A DNA stretch of 64,000 nucleotides from Polytrichum commune (taxonomy: Eukaryota; Streptophyta; Polytrichopsida; Polytrichales; Polytrichaceae): NCBI GenBank assembly GCA_950295325.1, contig OX485806.1:52139169-52203168 (forward strand), written 5' to 3'. Below are positions 10,375 to 20,039 of the stretch, in pieces. The position numbers and the translations under genes are program-made. How positions within the stretch are numbered: position 1 is the stretch's first letter; every line of letters begins with the position of its first letter. The notes beneath the pieces are model-generated. The model searched no databases, had not been told where the DNA came from, and saw only the letters and a list, made by a program, of their open reading frames with translations.

Positions 10375-11782
10375 TGTGAGGTAAAGTTGTCAACCCCCTT
10401 GGTTTCCAAGCCAAAGGGTTGAGTCGTGCTTACCTTTCATTCACAAATACATTTTATAAGATTCGAAAGTCCTTTTGAGATAAAATATAATAGTTAGCCT
10501 CTTAAGTATCCGATTAGTCCAACTTAAGCTTAATTACCTTGGAATAGGCAACCTAGACCCTTTTAATGTAGCTAACTTCTAAAAATCAACGCAAAGAAGA
10601 CCAAATGCTAATAGAACTTCTAACTAATCAAAAAGGAATATGAAGAAAGAAGAGATATTTGAGCTGCCTCACGGAAACTCTCATAACTCTTGGACAGAGT
10701 TTTAGTTTTAAGCAAGACTAAGATGCAAGGATAGAGAACTTCAAGACCTACCTAGAAATATATATAACTTGTAGAAAATGTCTTAACCAGCTAACCGGAG
10801 TGAAGCTTCAAAGTCAGCAGTGCTACATTAAGAGCTGTCTCACGGAAACACGCATAACTTCTAGATAGAATTATAGATGCGAATGAAACTAATTTTTTTG
10901 GAAAGGAAATTTTAGTATCTATCTATGGATATAGAATAAATTGAAATCAGATTTATTGGTAAGACGTGGCAAGCCTCTTAAGTACGCTATCCTATATGAT
11001 TCAAGTTGCTCACTAATATTTCATTCTATACAAACTAAGGTTGCTTCACTAACAAGTAAAGAATAGGTGAGGAATGTGAATGTCATACAAAGAGGAAAAC
11101 TAATAAAACTGTAAGAGAATATTTTATTTGAAAGGTAGAAACACTTACTCCTTCTCAAGAAGTACAACCACTCACCCTACTAACTACTAATTACTAACTA
11201 CTAATAGAAGTTGGAGACACCTCAGTTGGCGAGATAGATAACTAAGCGTTGAGAAGGTTGAGGCTCTAAGGGCCCGGGACCAATGAAGTGGAAGAGTGGT
11301 GATGCTTAAGGGAGTTTCGACACCTCTTAAATAGGTGGTCGAGGTAGGCACTCCGTGGTATTCCGCCTTGCCACGTCCACCCTCACATTGGATTCGCTTA
11401 GATCCATTTTGACTTAGTAGTGTCAAAAGACACTTATCAACTTGGATCTTCTCTCGTCAAAGCGAATCGGCTAGGTCAAATGCGCATCCATCTAGTCCAC
11501 GTTATTTTGCTCCACTCCTTTAATCCGTTGTCGTGTAGTCACTTCGGATTTAGCCCTTAGCTAAGTCAATCTTAGCCTTACCAACCACTTGAATCTTGCC
11601 CTAGCTAAGTCAATCCTCACATAGTCCTATAATATTCCGTTACTGTTTGTCCTATTAGGATTTACTTACTAGGCTAATTTCTAACTCCCAACTTACCAAA
11701 CCGACCTCATATTTACTATCTAAAGTCTATTTACCACTAGTATTAGATTAATTCGATAAAGGATTCAAAATAAACCTTCACA
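10375..11782. mobile_element. Solo LTR of another family inside integrase, 1408 bp
   Basis: On the plus strand it begins TGTGAGG and ends CTTCACA, giving terminal repeats TGTGA/TCACA. It is flanked by a perfect 5 bp duplication GCAGC at 10370-10374 and 11783-11787. LTR plus duplication is 1413 bp, so the integrase frame is the same on both sides. The interior is AT-rich with no coding content. I saw no second copy of this family here, and its orientation cannot be told from the sequence. Confidence 0.9.
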
Positions 11783-11787
11783 GCAGC

Positions 11788-12401
11788 TTCACATCCCAGT
11801 CTCGCTTGTTGTCGTTGACTGTCTTGTGTAGGATCCTCACTACGGTTTGGTTTACTCTCTCAGCCAGCCCATTAGTTTGAGGGTGGTAAGGAGTGGTTTT
11901 GCGGTGGTCAATGCCATACCCCTCCGTCATTGCTTCGATTAATTCGTTCAAGAAATGGGTCCCACGATCATTGACCAATACCTTTGGCACTCCGAATCGA
12001 ACAATCACGTTCTGGTGCAAGAATGTCGCAGTGGTCACGGCGTTGGCTACCTTTACCGCCTTAGCTTCTGCCCATTTCGAGAGGTAATCTATCGCGATTA
12101 TTATGTAGGCCATTTTCCGCAGCGATGTCGGGTGGACGGGTCCTATGTAATCAATTCCCCACGTCTCGAAGGGTGTCAGGGGAAGCGATGGAATCAAGGG
12201 TAATTCTAACCTCAAGTCGTTCCTAGAATACCTTTGGCATGCGTCACACTTTGCGGCGTAAGCTTGTGCATCCGCAAACATAGTTGGCCAAAAATAACCG
12301 GCCCTCAACGCCTTTTGGGCAGTTAACCTACCCGAGAAGTGCCCCCCGCACTCAATATCGTGGCAGGCTATTAAAGCTTCGGGGACCTCCGCATATGACA
12401 A
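11788..12401 (-). pseudogene. Gypsy B integrase, zinc and catalytic core
   Basis: The HHCC-type region ends in CDACQR. The catalytic core shows WGIDYIGP (first Asp), VNDRGTHF (second Asp) and TPYHPQTNGLAERVNQ (Glu), so all DDE residues are present. It ends at WDVKL, where the solo LTR interrupts it. This domain would catalyse strand transfer of the cDNA into the host chromosome. The reading frame is otherwise open across about 200 codons. Confidence 0.95.
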
Positions 12402-12431
12402 ACATTTGCAGAGGACCCCATCGACTCCCCG

Positions 12432-13064
12432 TCAATACAACATGTTTGCGATTATCACAAAGTATCTACTATTTGTTCGGACCTTTCTTCTCTCTATTTT
12501 GCTAAGTTCCGAGGGCATTCTTTGCGTGCTAAGGAACTCTGCAACGTGGCCATACCATTCAGTGGTTGCACTTACCAAAAACAAGTCCGCATCCGAAAAT
12601 TTGTCCTCAATGTCTTCAGTTCCTAGCTTGTTGGACAAATGGTCAGCTTGTTTGTGCATCCTACCTGGCTTATATTTGACAGTGTAGTCAAACTTCTCAA
12701 GGAGCAACACCCACCTAGCTAAACGCCCGTTGAGGTCAAGTTTGTTGACCAAGTATCTGAAAGTGAGGTGGTCCACGAAAAATACTACCGGGTTCAAAAG
12801 GAGGTAGTGTCTATATTTTTTGACACTGAACACCATGGCTAGGCATTCCTTTTCCATGGTTGAGTAATTCTTCTCCGTGGTTGTGAGTTGCCTGGTTGCA
12901 AATGCCACTAGCCTATCTTTCTTCTCATCGCCGTAAGGTTGGCACAAGGTTGCCCCCACTGCGACTGACGAGGCATCGGAGTAAACATGAAATGGCATGT
13001 CCCAGTTCAGGGGTACAAGGCTAGGATAAGAGGTGAGTTTGGCCTTCAAGGCATCAAATCCTAC
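12432..13064 (-). pseudogene. Gypsy B RNase H domain
   Basis: Motifs in order: VYSDASSVAVGATL (first Asp), STMEKECLAMVFSVKKYRHYL (Glu), VFFVDHLTFRYLV (Asp) and QADHLSNKL (Asp, usually ADxLSR). These are the RNase H residues of Ty3/gypsy pol, which remove the RNA strand during reverse transcription. A stop at about 13062 and another near 12430 break the frame between RT and integrase. Confidence 0.92.
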
Positions 13065-14523
13065 CTAACACTCAGGAGTCCAAACGTATCGAGTCTCCTT
13101 ACGAGTCAAGTTTGTAAGGGGCAATGTTGCGGTAACGTAATCGGACATAATGTCTCGGTACCATCCAAAGTGGCCCAACACACTTTGATTGCCTTTTATC
13201 ATGGTCGGGGGTTCTAGGTTGGTCATTACCTCTATCTTCTTGGGATCTGGTTTTTTTCCCGTCTTTGAGACCACATACCCTAGCAAAACTCCCCGAGTTA
13301 CGGCTACGTACATTTTGGATGGATTGAGGCCATATTCCGTTGGCCCTACACTTCACAAAGCAAGCCCTCAGTGCCTCAAGATGAGCTACCTTTGTCGTTT
13401 GGGTGCTAAAATTGTCGATGAACACCGACATCGTGAGGTGGAGTAACTCAAAAAACACTACCGTTACCACACGCTGGAAGGCTAATGGCCCATTGCAGAG
13501 CCCAAATGGCATTACCAAGTAGATAAATGTACCCCAAGGTGTAGTAAAGGCGGTCTTATGATAATCCTTGAGGTCGATAAATACTTGGTTGTATCCCGAG
13601 TAACCGTCCATGAACGTGTACAACTCGTGGCCGGCTACCTCATCTAGTATCTTGTTAATGAATGGCAAAGGGAAATGGTCCTTTTGGGTGGCCGCGTTCA
13701 GCTTCCTATAATCAATGCACACCCGAAGTTTACCATTCTTCTCCTTCACCAATACCATTGGCAAAACCCAATCCGTGATTTCAACTGGTCGGATGAATCC
13801 AGCCTCCAATAGTTTCTCGAGCTCTGCTTTCACTACTAGTTGGAGGCGAGGGTTCATTTGCCGTTCCTTTTGGCGGATTGGTTTAGCCCCTGGGATTAGT
13901 GGAATTGAATGTTGGGCTAGATGTGGAGGTATACCCTTGAGGTCCTTATAGGACCAAGCAAGAATGTCTCGGAATTCTACGACTAACTTTGAGCATTCAG
14001 AGATTTCCCCGGGAGATAGTTGTGAACCCATCTTGATGGGTTTAGGTTCCTCACTGGATAGACTAACATCAATTCCCTGCCAGTCTACATCCGACACTCT
14101 TGTGGGGTTGGTTGGGCCTTTATACCAATCGTTTGGCACCGAGGGATATGACGCGAAATCATGGCCTACCTGAATTCTGGTAGAGGTGTTCCTGAAATGC
14201 ATGGATGGAAGAATATCTTCTTCGAGCAAGAGGTCCTCTAGGCCTATAGGTTGCGTGCCATCAATCTCGAAGGAATAAATTGACTCAAGCGGTAGGTCAT
14301 CGGCTATGAGCGTGAATCCGGTGTATCCACGTGATGTGTCCTCGGTGGCGGTGATCGCATATACCTGGGTGTGGTTGGGAATTTCTTTTGGATTGAGTTC
14401 CATCCATGTTGTGAAGTCACATGTGTCCTCCCAGCCGTAGAGGCCAGGACCCAGGTCTTTCACTGGGCCTAGATGTGTCTTAGAGCCTAGCACCTGGTTG
14501 GCTAAATCCACTGAGGTGATCAT
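13065..14523 (-). pseudogene. Gypsy B reverse transcriptase, active site altered
   Basis: The RT fingers and palm show IPLIPGAKPIRQ, EKNGKLRVCIDYRKLN, FMDGYSGYNQV (first catalytic Asp) and VMPFGLCNGPLAFQR. The usual Y/F-x-D-D box reads FIDN, so the second of the paired Asp residues is changed. A frameshift at about 13315-13345 moves the thumb (LLGYVVSKTGKKPDPKKIE) into the frame of 13065-13313. The N-terminal portion (about residues 1-170) is the linker between protease and RT. The enzyme would be inactive. Confidence 0.94.
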
Positions 14524-14562
14524 GGGTTTTTGCTTTAATTTGGGTACATCGGATTCTGATAA

Positions 14563-15009
14563 TTATACCGAAGGCTTGCGTAGTGCAATTCTTGTCGTTG
14601 TTTTGTTGTGAGGGGGCCCAAATGTTATTTGGGAGGTACCCGTAGACCACTCGGTTGTGGCATTTGCTCTCCGAAGCCAGTCTCTACCTAAGAGTATCGG
14701 ATAACTTTTGGATGTTACGAGGAGCCTCAAAACTTGAAACGTGATCGTATAGACTTTTCCCCCAACTTTCATCAATAAATCCTTTACATGTCCAAGGGGG
14801 GTGACTTGTCTTTGGTCCACCACATTGATAACAAAGGGTGAAGGGCCAGTGAGCTCGAGGCCAAGTTTCTCCAACGTTGAGAGTGTCATAATATTGATCC
14901 CACTACCCCCATCAACCACGGTGTGCGAGATTATTTTGTCCATAATCTCAACCTCCACCTCGATTGGTCCTTCGTCCCCTAGGGGGGTTCTTCGGTCCTC
15001 AACTGCCAT
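14563..15009 (-). pseudogene. Gypsy B aspartic protease
   Basis: VVDGGSGINIM is the catalytic motif (D-G/S-G type, with DGGSG in place of DSGA), followed by the flap region and YPILLGRDWLRRANA near the C-terminus. This retropepsin would cut the Gag-Pol polyprotein. Stops separate it from RT (about 14560) and from the upstream gag-linker, which is unlikely in an active element. Confidence 0.9.
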
Positions 15010-15385
15010 CGTTGGGATTTTAGCCTTCCTAACCTGGGTGCCTCCTTCCTTGAATTACTTTCTTAAGGCGGGAGCTACTTGAATTAGTTGTGCCAAAGAA
15101 ATGTTGGCTCATAGGCTACAAAGGTCTGACCAAAGGTCGTATTCCTCGGCCGGGTTAAAGGCGCAACTAGGCCGGGGTTGTGGTGGGAAGTTAACGGGCA
15201 GGCCATTGCCCCATGTGTTTCTTCTATCCACAAATCAAAAGAGGTCTTCCTCTTCCTCCAATACTGGCTCTTCTGCCAGTTCGTCATCAGGGTTAGGCCC
15301 TAGGGAAGTTGTGGGAACCTTAGCCTTAAGGGCTGTGTTCTGCAAGAACTCAGGAAGTTCTACGAATTTTGGTAACTCTTCAGAC
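15010..15385 (-). pseudogene. Gypsy B gag-protease linker
   Basis: Frame-shifted, stop-containing sequence between nucleocapsid and protease. A minus-strand piece (15084-15287) reads DLWIEETHG-like text with no recognised domain. Placed only by position. Confidence 0.5.
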
Positions 15386-16440
15386 TCATTCGACTTCTAC
15401 ACCCATCACGGTTTGTGCCCTCTTCTGAGCCCTAGTGACCACTGCCACATCTATTTTCTGCTTTAGTTTTCCAGGGGGAACCAGGATAGCCTGTAAAGAA
15501 GAATCGGCTAGCTCGTGAGAGATGAAGTTGCTTTGACTATCATTTGAGATAGGAAGGAATGGAGCTGAACAAACTGTGCTCGCCCCATTGTTATCAATGA
15601 ACCTTGCGTCTTGGGTTTGTGCCTGACCAGGGTTAAGGGGACCTTGGGATATTGGAGGCCCATTTCCGTTTTGCGCCCATTGTTGGTTAGTATCCTGTCC
15701 ACTCCCCATCAGATGTTGAAGAGGGTTGTGGGTATACTGACCGTTAAGACCATGAGCTTGACCTTGGTTCATTTGGTACCCATAGAATGGGTTGCCTTCA
15801 TTAGGGGAGTTATTGAAGGTATTACCTTGCTGCGCAACCTGAGGCCCGTTTTTGAACGTGTTTAATTGATTTTGGTTCAATTGAGGGACGTATTGTTGGC
15901 TTACTACTCCTACCAAATTTAAATTGGTCTGGCTACCCCCGTTTGGAAGGTTTAGTAGATAAGAATTTTGTTGACCCTGGTCGTGGTTACCCCTATTACC
16001 TTGGTTTTGGTGGTTGGGTGGACTGTAAGTCTGTTGGCCACCGCCCTGTTGGTTACCATGGCGATAATCACCCAACCCTCCTCTTTGGTTCCGTTGGTTT
16101 CTATCGTAGAAGAATGCCGGAAGTTGTTGATTTAGTTGAGAGTAATGGGAGGATCGCTCCGCGAGAATCCTACGACAATTATCGGCCGGGTGATTACCCC
16201 CACAATGGTTGCACACCACCTTCGTCTCGATCCAACACTTATCTGGCCCCAAAATATGAACCTTGCCGTACGTGGGACAAACTCCTTTGCCGTTGTTCCG
16301 GGCTTGAGTCTGGGAGTGGCCTTGTTGTGGACGGGGGGGTGGGGCTACTAGGTTACCTGTGAGCCTAGGCTCTGTGCAAAATTGATTACTATGGCCAGGT
16401 TTGTTGCAATTACGACACCAAATGTTGGTGCCGTAATTAC
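15386..16440 (-). pseudogene. Gypsy B nucleocapsid with two zinc knuckles and Q/N/G-rich tail
   Basis: At about 16376-16420 the minus strand encodes WCRNCNKPGHSNQFC, a canonical CX2CX4HX4C knuckle. About 55 residues on is CNHCGGNHPADNC, a shortened CX2CX3HX4C knuckle. A tail of about 170 residues follows, rich in Gln, Asn, Gly and Pro (15.5-16.2 kb). The knuckles would bind genomic RNA. The two knuckles lie in different pieces: the reading is broken near 16252-16375. Confidence 0.82.
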
Positions 16441-16687
16441 TTGCCTCCGAGGCCGGCGGAACTGGTTATGCTAAGGGCCTAGACGTGATTGCCATTGTTA
16501 GCTGCTCTGTGAGGATCTTGATCGACTACATGACATCGCTCCTCAACTCGTCGTTGGCCTTCTTAACTCTAAGTTCTAGCTCCTCAATCGTGGTGTGGCT
16601 CGGAGGGCTAGGGAGTGCTAAGAGCTCAGGGGGTGGCCTCGTAGCCAAAGGAACCGGGGCCGCTTGGTGGACGGCGTATGCATCCGG

Positions 16688-17250
16688 TCAGGATGGCTCC
16701 AGCTTAGAAGGCTTACTCTGCTCGGGAGGAATGTAGGTTGTGGGTAGGAAGGCTAGCACAGGTGCAATAGTGCAATTCCACATCCGCTCATTCTGTTTGT
16801 CTACACCTTCAATCCTCTTAGCCTCGGCATTAGCTTCTTCCAAATCCTGAGGGTTGGAGTTAAGAATTTCTCGGATTGTACCTTGTTTGTTGAACCCTTG
16901 TATGAAGTAGAATTTAATTGTGTCATTTGTAAAAAGGGTTCCTACATAACGAGTTACCACCGTCTCAAACCGTCGGATGTATGACGTAATACCCTCGGAT
17001 GGGCCTTGCCGCATGTTCGTTAACGCCACGAGTGCGATTTTTTGGCCCATTTCCGGTCTAAATTGTCTAAGGAATGCCGTTTGCAATGCCCGCCAGTCCC
17101 TAAATGTCCCCTCATCGTGGGATCGGTACCACTCATATGCTATACCCTCTAGCGTAGTAGAAAACCAAACGAGTTTGTACGTGTCTTCGGCTATCAAGTT
17201 GGCCAACATTACCTCAATATATCTTTCAATGTGGGTTGAAGGATCTTAAT
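16688..17250 (-). pseudogene. Gypsy B gag capsid (retrotransposon gag domain)
   Basis: The reading contains YKLVWFSTTLEGIAYEWY, W.ALQTAFLRQFRP, LTNMRQGPSEGITSYIRRF and FIQGFNKQGTIREILNSNP, the pattern of the plant retrotransposon gag domain (PF03732 type). It would form the cytoplasmic particle shell. An upstream stop at about 17248 separates it from the N-terminal part (17250-17716), which is Pro/Ser-rich and unrecognised. Confidence 0.9.
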
Positions 17251-17716
17251 GTGGGAGGCCACCGAACTTTGGAAAGTAACTCGGCATTGCCCCTGGCGCT
17301 AATACTTGTGACATTACAATGGGAGGCCCCCTAAGAGCCATCATTGCATCCAAAGGATTGGCCATAGGTTGGGGTCGTGCCACTTTAACTGGACTTTGTG
17401 GGGTGGGGGATTTCTCCCTCTCGCGCTCAAACTCTGGACCTAGACCTTTATTTTTATTTTCCTTAGTCTTTTCGGGTTTTGGTGGTTCATTCTTCGACCT
17501 CTTACCTTATGTTGCCTCTGATGCAGACGCGGTTGTTGTTGTTGGGGTGTCATACGATCGTCTCCTAGTACTAACCATAGCACACGTGGCCCATGACGTA
17601 TGACTAACTTCTATTAGGTTAAACTCTTCTTCTCTTAGTCTAAACGTATAAGTACTCAAAGAAATATCATCCGAGCATGGTAAGGGCATCCACCCTCCCG
17701 GAAGATGTACCAATTA

Positions 17717-17777
17717 TGTGGTACTTTTGGGCCACCCCCTTCCGAGGGAGCCTAAAAGTATCACACAAGCCCTTTGG
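17717..17777 (-). repeat. 5' LTR remnant of gypsy family B
   Basis: TGTGGTACTTTTGGGCCACC onward matches 6434-6494 for about 60 bp with three or four differences, then stops at CCCTTTGGT. The next bases (AATTGATAG) do not match and lead into family A gag. About 3.1 kb of 5' LTR is therefore missing. In element orientation the LTR end is followed by TAATTGGTACATC, a primer site that is not the initiator-Met type. Confidence 0.85.
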
Positions 17778-18139
17778 TAATTGATAGGCCTCATTTGCAC
17801 CAAGTTCATTTCAACATCCCCATCTTCTAAGCATCTCTAATGGGAATTTCAATTTAACATTAATACCCTCCAAGGTTTTAGGTGAATTCGGTATTCTAGG
17901 CCCCAAATACTTTCTGAGGTTTGCGGGAGCCCTTTCAAAGGACTCCTCCATTTTCCTCACCGAATCCACCCTCATGCCCACCATTATCATTAAAATCAAT
18001 GATATGGTCAAACTCCATTTGCACATGATCCTTGTTCCAATTTGAGCATCACAACCTTTTGGAAACCTCGGGCTCACCATCATAACACTCATTTTTTGAT
18101 AGCCATGTTTCCCTCAAAATGCTAGCTCAAATATTGGAA
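17778..18139 (-). pseudogene. Gypsy family A gag, 5' fragment
   Basis: The minus-strand sequence from the ATG region (about 18100) matches the gag start at 46495-46800: PRFPKGCDAQI, a His/Asp/Asn-rich stretch, RKMEESFERAPANLRKYLG, and KFPLEMLRR. It is cut at GGTGCAAATGAGGC, where the gypsy B LTR remnant begins. The copy lies 3' of its own PBS and LTR end, so the arrangement is original up to the break. Confidence 0.75.
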
Positions 18140-18155
18140 CCCTGCTCTGATACCA
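18140..18155 (-). other. Primer-binding site, initiator-Met tRNA type
   Basis: The minus strand reads TGGTATCAGAGCAGGG, complementary to the 3' end of plant initiator-Met tRNA, 2 bp inside the LTR end at 18158. This fixes orientation (minus) and identifies family A as an LTR retrotransposon. The 46 kb copy has a decayed version at 46459 (TGGTATTAGT). Confidence 0.9.
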
Positions 18156-18157
18156 CG

Positions 18158-18365
18158 TGTCGCAACCCTTGCTAGCTCCCCTTGACCATCTTGCCAATTT
18201 TCATTCCTAGCAAAGGTGACGAGCGCTAACCCTTCGCATTCCGCCATGCTAATGGTTAGCTCCTCTCACCCCGGACCTTATAGTTCATAGGAGGGAACCA
18301 ACCTTCCTACTTTGCATTTGGGACTCACCCCTTAATCTGTAACCCAATATTACATGTGGACTTCT
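18158..18365 (-). repeat. LTR A fragment (3' end of the LTR)
   Basis: It starts TGTCGCAACCCTTGC on the plus strand and matches the reverse complement of about 2585-2799, including the CATTCCGCCATGCTAATGG block. It breaks off at about 18365, where unrelated sequence beginning TGTAGTTAGG follows. The matching start of this LTR lies at 23797-23933, with about 650 bp of LTR missing between the two pieces. Confidence 0.85.
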
Positions 18366-20030
18366 GTAGTTAGGTTTTTCATCCAGGGTTCCAGCTCGAA
18401 AAACACCCAGGGAAGACTAAATGAGTGTCAGATGTATCTTTAGTTTGTCACGATAAGGTCAATTGATAGTTCAAAGGGGTGATGGAATGGGTTTAACACT
18501 TAATTATCACAATTAATCTATTCTCATGTGACTTGACTTGTTACTTTCTCACCATATATGGATTTATTCATTATACATGTGGTGATACTGCTTAACATAT
18601 TTCCATCCTTATAAAAATTAGGCCTTAGTAAATTTTCATAAAAATCTAGTTACAAGTGACAGAACCACAAACCGGGAACTAAGCGAGAAGCGTCTTAAGC
18701 GAATCGGGTCAGAACAGTCATAGTCTAGTACCAAGTCACAAGTAGACGTCCAATTCCAAGTATCCACAGAAACGTCTAGTAACTAGTTCCAAGTAACTAG
18801 TAACCAGTGTCCAGTAATCGTCTTAGAGTATCAGAGAAGCGTCTAGTCACATTAGCATAAGAGGAGAGATAGGCTTTATACTTACCTTTGCTGGCTATCC
18901 CAATCGATATGGGTTATGTGGGCGTAGCTCCTCCTAACTCCACAGCTCCTCCTCCTTTTAGACGAGTTCTTCTCCTCCTGACTTCGCGATTTCTCCTCCC
19001 ATTTGACGTTAACTCAATTCTCCCCGCTGCAGCTCTAGGGTGAATTTATCTTGCAAACAAAGTGATCACCTGCATCAACAACCAAGGATTTTTCTCTTTC
19101 GCCGCGTCGTCACTTACTTTTAAAGACGATCAGATTTTCACAATCTTTCCTCGTTAGCTCTGTCCTTGCGTTCATGTGGACAAACTATTTTTCAAACAAT
19201 TTCTCAGATCGAGTTCTGCTCTTGGACCCCATCTTTACAGAATCCTTCCTCCCTTCTTAGAATTCAGGAGATCCGCATAAGACACCTCGGACTTCTTTGT
19301 TTGAAGAGTACCAGAAGAAAATATATCTCCATACTCTGGGTGACTTATGGCATTAAACTGGTACTCAGAAGTTTATCTTCTCGAAAATCAATTCAATCAC
19401 ATCATGGGAGTAATTGGGGAGTCGAGGAATGTAAACAAGTATCTTTCCCATTTATCTTCTTGCTACCAGAACTAAGATGACCGACCTTAACTGTTAAGGT
19501 TCTCACAATAAAGTGGTTGGTCATGTTTCTTTCTCAATTTGACTTTTTCCCACCCTGAAGTTTCTTACAGTGATTCACTTATCTGTTTTAAACATTTATC
19601 AGAGGTATTAAACTTACTCATGTGTTGGGTTCTTTCATTCCGCGAGAGCGAGGGGACCGAGAATCCGAATGTAAACTGTGATCCTCTTCGTATCAATATA
19701 TTAATCGGTCTATATGCAATTAATACTTCCTAGTTAACAGATTATTGATCACCCGGAACTTCACATCCAATTACTTCACTCATCAGGAAGTTACTATTCT
19801 AAAGTTCCAACCTTAATATACTATCAGAGTATTCTTCATTCATTCTGTATTCACTACAGACACAAACCATGTTCTTATCTCTATAAGAGCTTCACACTCA
19901 TATAATGGAACTCTTCACAAACCCCATTCGCAAACTCCTCTCACCAGTCAGTCAACTTATGACTATTTATTTGTTTGAAGGTATTTGGTTGGACTTAGTA
20001 TGGGTGAATGTTGAATACAACATTACATCA
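18366..20030. other. Unassigned insert: CTAGTAAC-rich and GCTCCTCC-rich stretches
   Basis: Short repeated words (GTCTAGTAACTAGT, AAGTAACTAGTAACCAGT) at 18720-18850 and CTCCTCC runs at 18930-19000 are seen. Small ORFs (19166-19480, 19539-19733) have no recognisable domain. The sequence may be the untranslated or LTR part of the element whose gag-like ORF is at 23.0-23.8 kb, but no pair of LTR ends was found. Confidence 0.35.
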
Positions 20031-20039
20031 AGAACAAGC

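Larger units (their letters stand above)
6434..17777 (-). mobile_element. Ty3/gypsy retrotransposon, family B (about 11.3 kb, degraded)
   Basis: Minus-strand order is gag, protease, RT, RNase H, integrase, PPT and 3' LTR, the Ty3/gypsy order. The LTR termini TGTGGTA... match at 6434 and 17717. The 3' LTR is about 3.2 kb, while only about 60 bp of the 5' LTR survives (17717-17777). Frameshifts, stops, an active-site change in RT and a solo LTR inside integrase show it is dead. The DGGSG-type protease, Q/N/G-rich nucleocapsid linker and lack of a visible chromodomain suggest a non-chromovirus lineage (Tat/Athila side), but lineage needs an RT tree. Confidence 0.93.

Noticed and set aside
15943-16362. 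Plus-strand 139 aa ORF
   Set aside because: Antisense of the gag nucleocapsid; Gly/Tyr/Arg-rich only because of the complementary Q/N-rich codons.
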